This document shows, one piece after another, positions 61,180 through 64,000 of a DNA stretch of 64,000 bases. Below the pieces are notes generated by a model. The model saw nothing but the letters and a program-made list of their open reading frames with translations, searched no databases and was not told the origin of the DNA. A program made the translations under genes and the position numbers. This DNA comes from Dehalococcoidia bacterium UBA5748 (GTDB lineage: Bacteria; Chloroflexota; Dehalococcoidia; Dehalococcoidales; UBA5627), in contig DIFM01000026.1 of assembly GCA_002419135.1 (NCBI GenBank), positions 10,428 to 74,427 on the forward strand, in the 5' to 3' direction. Position 1 is the first letter of the stretch. The number at the start of each line of letters is the position of its first letter.

Positions 61180-61629
61180 TCACTCTTCCAAGCGATACTT
61201 TTTGTTTTGTTTCAGCTTATCGATTTCGCAATTTAAACATAATCCGTTATGGCAGCAAATTACACCATTGCAATCGGTACAGCTCCATTGCTCCCGCTGC
61301 TTTTCCAAAAACACATCCATTCCGCACTCTTTAATAAACTCAAGGTTCTCTATCATACTCATGTGATATTTTGTGCGGTAGCGTTTATCAAGGGCTTTTA
61401 AACGGGTGCAGGGGAAGTCCTTGCATTGGTAGCAAAACCTTACCAGCCCCTTGCCTAAAAGCTGGCAGTCGCGGCTCATATAAGTGCAGTTTTTCCCACG
61501 CGGCAGGCAGCCCGGGCAATACATTCTTTTAAACCCTTGCTTATCAAGGTCGTTTTTGAGCGCCAGGTAGTTTATACACAGTCCGCAGTTCATACCGCAG
61601 GGGGCAATCAATGTTTCTATTGTATCCAT
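61180..61629 (-). CDS. DUF3795 cysteine-rich protein
   Basis: The 149-residue protein has the DUF3795 pattern: LIAPCGMNCGLCINYLALKN (7-26), CPGCLPRGKNCTYMSRDC (about 38-55), and FCYQCKDFPCTRLKALDKRY (about 65-84). A further C-terminal cluster reads CTDCNGVICCHNGLCLNCE (about 117-135). With about eighteen cysteines it is a metal or Fe-S binding protein. It is 19 bases downstream of the sensor-kinase gene on the same strand, so it may be in its operon. Function unknown. Confidence 0.88.
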   Translation of the reverse strand: MDTIETLIAPCGMNCGLCINYLALKNDLDKQGFKRMYCPGCLPRGKNCTYMSRDCQLLGKGLVRFCYQCKDFPCTRLKALDKRYRTKYHMSMIENLEFIKECGMDVFLEKQREQWSCTDCNGVICCHNGLCLNCEIDKLKQNKKYRLEE

Positions 61630-61648
61630 CGCAGTTTTACGTTTATTA

Positions 61649-63739
61649 TTATAGATTATTTCCCGGTGATATATAAACGGGTAGTTCGATTATAAAGGAA
61701 ACGCCTTCGTCAGCGTTGTTTTCAGCCCAAATTCTGCCTCCATGTTCGGTTATTATCCCGTGGCAGATACTCAATCCGAGCCCCGTGCCTTCACCTACGT
61801 CCTTAGTGGTGAAAAAAGGATTAAAAATATAGTTTAGATTCTTCTTTGTAATACCGGAGCCGTCATCCATGATTTTGATTCGGATAAAATCACCCCCCCG
61901 CTCCGTGACGATAGTCAGGGTGCCTTTATTATGAGCTTTTAACATAAAATATTCGGCATTTATAACAATATTGAGAAAAACCTGCTGTAACTGGAAACTG
62001 TTTGCCAGTAATTCAGGCAAGTCTGCGGCTAAATGGGTGATTGTCTTTATATTGTTTAATTTTTGTTCGCCGGTGCGTAATGCCAGCGTCATACTGATTA
62101 CATCATTGATGTCGGTCGGTGATTTCCCCTCGCGATGTTTCCCGGCAAAAGTAAGCAGGTTGTTGACTATTCTGGCGGCACGCTTTGCCTCATTATTGAT
62201 TATAATTATGTCATCTTTTATATCGGCGGGCAGGTCGCGTTCGCGCAGCAGCCCCGAGTAGCCGATTAAACTGGTAAGGGGATTATTCAGTTCATGCGCC
62301 GCCCCCGCCGTTAATTGTCCTATAGAAGCCAGGCGGTCCTGGGCTATAAGTCGTTCCCGCATCTTATTGCGCTGGGTGACGTCTCTGACGAATACAATCA
62401 TTCTTCCACCGGCGAAATCAAGTAAGTTAACACTGACCTCCACATCGATAAGGGTGCCGTTTTTATGCCGGTGGCGGGTTTCGAAGTGACCCTTTCCGTC
62501 CTTTTTAAGAGTTTCAATGTGAGTGCTAACAACCTCGGGACTTTCGACTGCCTCGATGTCGGAAATGCTCATTTGTAACAGTTCATCCGGGCTGTAACCG
62601 ACCATCTGGCAATAAGCGTTATTAATGTCCAGTATTCTACCCTGCATATCGGTAAGCCAGAATCCGTCTGCGGTGGTCTGAACAATAGTGCGGTACTCAA
62701 GTTCCTGCCGCTTGCGTTCGGTGATATTATGCAGAATTGCCAACCATCCTACCTGACGGCTGAGTTTATCGTGCATAATTACTGTTTCCAGATTGTAATA
62801 GCGTTCCTCTGCCGATGCTTTGAGCACCAGTTCACAACTCTCAGGTTTGCCGGAAGAAATTTGCTTTAGGACAGGAGATAACGGGGACGGGTGCGCTATT
62901 TTTCCCCCGACAGTATTCTTATCCAATTTGAATATGGACAGTGCTGCCGGATTGGCTTCCAGCAGGCGGTTATGCATATCGAAAGCAAGTATTCCGTCAT
63001 GCAGATACTGAATAAGAAATTTACGGGCAAACGGTACTGCCGCAAGCAATTGAAAGCGCATTAAACCGAGAATTATAAATAATCCCGAAATTGCAAACAT
63101 TACGGGTGTCAGGTCTTTACGGGGAAGTGAGAGCAGGTCGAATACGTAAATAGCATTCCATAACAGCGGTAAGGCGACTGCGATTATTAAAGATATCGCC
63201 TGTCCGGTAAATAAACGCGTGCCGATAAATAGCCTGCGTATAAGCATAATGGACGCTCCTAATATAAGCATGTAATTGTATACCAGCGTTATCCAGAAGA
63301 AAGAGCCGTATGTCTTAATTGTCACAATAAAAAGCCCGGATTCAGCCAGGTGTTCGTCATACCACATCAGATGATGCGAGTTGTTGGTCCACACCAGTAC
63401 CACGGTAAGCAGAGGTATGACGCAAAATAACGATACTTTCCATCCTGTAATTCTATTGGTATCGGTTGTGTAGTGTAATGCAAATAAAAATAATGCTACC
63501 GGTACGCTCATAGAACCAATGTATCCGATATTGTTGAAAAACAGCTGTTGTTCAAGAGTGGTGCTATGAGACTCAAGGAAGAACCCGAGCGTCCAGATAA
63601 AAGTAGCAAGCGCCAGCGCTATCATTGCCGTTGCACCGGGTACTTTTCGGCGTTGCCATGCCAGTACAGCTACAAAAGAAGAGGCAAGTAAAGACAGGGC
63701 CATCGCAATCTGATAGAAGATATAAAATGCTTCGTTCAT
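61649..63739 (-). CDS. 7TM-type sensor histidine kinase with PAS domains
   Basis: The 696-residue protein has an N-terminal seven-helix membrane domain (about 5-230) of the histidine-kinase 7TM type. A short PAS-like domain follows (about 240-345: HDGILAFDMHNRLLEANPAA), then PAS2 (about 348-460: ADGFWLTDMQGRILDINNAY, ending IVFVRDVTQRNK), HisKA with the acceptor His in TAGAAHELNNPLTSLI (about 474-489) and HATPase (MDDGSGITKKNLNYIFNPFF; GEGTGLGLSICHGI). The kinase core is closely related to that of the giant kinase at 38195-44431, pointing to duplication. No response regulator is adjacent; a DUF3795 protein follows. Confidence 0.93.
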   Translation of the reverse strand: MNEAFYIFYQIAMALSLLASSFVAVLAWQRRKVPGATAMIALALATFIWTLGFFLESHSTTLEQQLFFNNIGYIGSMSVPVALFLFALHYTTDTNRITGWKVSLFCVIPLLTVVLVWTNNSHHLMWYDEHLAESGLFIVTIKTYGSFFWITLVYNYMLILGASIMLIRRLFIGTRLFTGQAISLIIAVALPLLWNAIYVFDLLSLPRKDLTPVMFAISGLFIILGLMRFQLLAAVPFARKFLIQYLHDGILAFDMHNRLLEANPAALSIFKLDKNTVGGKIAHPSPLSPVLKQISSGKPESCELVLKASAEERYYNLETVIMHDKLSRQVGWLAILHNITERKRQELEYRTIVQTTADGFWLTDMQGRILDINNAYCQMVGYSPDELLQMSISDIEAVESPEVVSTHIETLKKDGKGHFETRHRHKNGTLIDVEVSVNLLDFAGGRMIVFVRDVTQRNKMRERLIAQDRLASIGQLTAGAAHELNNPLTSLIGYSGLLRERDLPADIKDDIIIINNEAKRAARIVNNLLTFAGKHREGKSPTDINDVISMTLALRTGEQKLNNIKTITHLAADLPELLANSFQLQQVFLNIVINAEYFMLKAHNKGTLTIVTERGGDFIRIKIMDDGSGITKKNLNYIFNPFFTTKDVGEGTGLGLSICHGIITEHGGRIWAENNADEGVSFIIELPVYISPGNNL

Positions 63740-64000
63740 TTAAGTTTCCTGTCGCCATATTAACCCAATATAATAACAGTAGTCAATTGGCGTTTAATAA
63801 TGGTTGTTTGTATGGCAGTACTGGAGGAATGATACTAAATGAACGCCTTTAATTAAGGTAAATGTGCGGGTGTTCGCAATGTGATTAAGCATATACCAAA
63901 TATCAACCTCCCTGTATCTTCTTTAACCTAAGGAAAGCAATATATACTTTTTTCAGACATTAATGATTTGCGGTTTCATACAGTAACACTTTTGTAGGTT
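63740..64000. other. Terminal intergenic stretch
   Basis: The last 261 bases are upstream of the minus-strand 7TM kinase and hold its promoter region. No convincing gene, repeat or RNA is seen; overlapping open frames extend from the kinase in other frames. The next gene is outside the window. Confidence 0.5.

Noticed and set aside
63573..63852. Small open frames on both strands near the right end
   Set aside because: They overlap the 5' end of the 7TM kinase in other frames and carry no recognisable features.

Overview
The window is a bacterial chromosome segment. Its gene content and repeat style fit Chloroflexota, most likely class Dehalococcoidia. This rests on my recognition of the protein families (a homocitrate/Re-citrate-synthase-like enzyme next to argC, a recA-recX-rny-ymdB order, Lys-rich TatA and long-tailed TatB proteins); no search was run. 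Genes are dense and on both strands. No rRNA, CRISPR array, integrase or transposase was seen. One tRNA gene (tRNA-Arg, CCT) was found.

Layout. 1-5820: the end of recA, then recX, RNase Y, a YmdB-type phosphodiesterase, an RNase AM-like PHP protein, a PlsY paralogue and a zinc-finger membrane protein. 5821-10848: an intergenic repeat cluster, then a minus-strand operon (MagIII-like DNA glycosylase, GNAT acetyltransferase, sirtuin), a homocitrate/Re-citrate-synthase-like enzyme, and a divergent argC. 10849-15150: repeats, then a small secreted/envelope module (membrane protein, lipoprotein, secreted caspase-like protein) next to an ECF sigma factor and its zinc-finger anti-sigma factor. 15151-19620: an MFS permease, a VTT/DedA protein, and a Tat translocase locus whose second tatA copy is frameshifted. 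19719-23742: a metabolic run with a HypE/AIR-synthase-like protein, nadA, cutA, cysE and a NIL-domain protein. 23764-27390 (minus): methyltransferase, TIGR04076 protein, CaCA exchanger, and an NSS amino-acid transporter with an overlapping 35-residue MetS-like small subunit.

27826-35517 is an AT-rich accessory island: a short protein, a PLD-helicase fusion of 1121 residues, an Eco57I-type adenine methyltransferase of 1110 residues, and a pRiA4b ORF-3-family protein. It ends beside tRNA-Arg and looks like a restriction/anti-phage system. 35972-45458 is a signalling block: a solute-binding histidine kinase, a CheY-like protein, a 2078-residue sensor kinase with one REC, three GAF and nine PAS modules, and a REC/HD-GYP effector, which suggests a phosphorelay ending in cyclic-di-GMP hydrolysis.

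45536-64000: ABC-F ATPase, Maf, a Fic AMPylase-like protein, a HI0933-type flavoprotein, a zinc-ribbon protein, an RRM protein, a cysteine-cluster protein and AzlCD. Next comes a purine-salvage trio: a nucleosidase divergent from hpt-ade, which on paper turns MTA/SAH-derived adenine into IMP. Then a minus-strand cluster of poorly characterised genes (DUF364, MobA-like nucleotidyltransferase, a 302-residue unknown, PHP), a DUF3795 protein, and a 7TM sensor kinase whose core resembles that of the giant kinase.

The best candidates for something undescribed are the PLD-helicase/methyltransferase island, the secreted caspase-like module beside the ECF sigma pair, and the uncharacterised cluster at 57633-60940.
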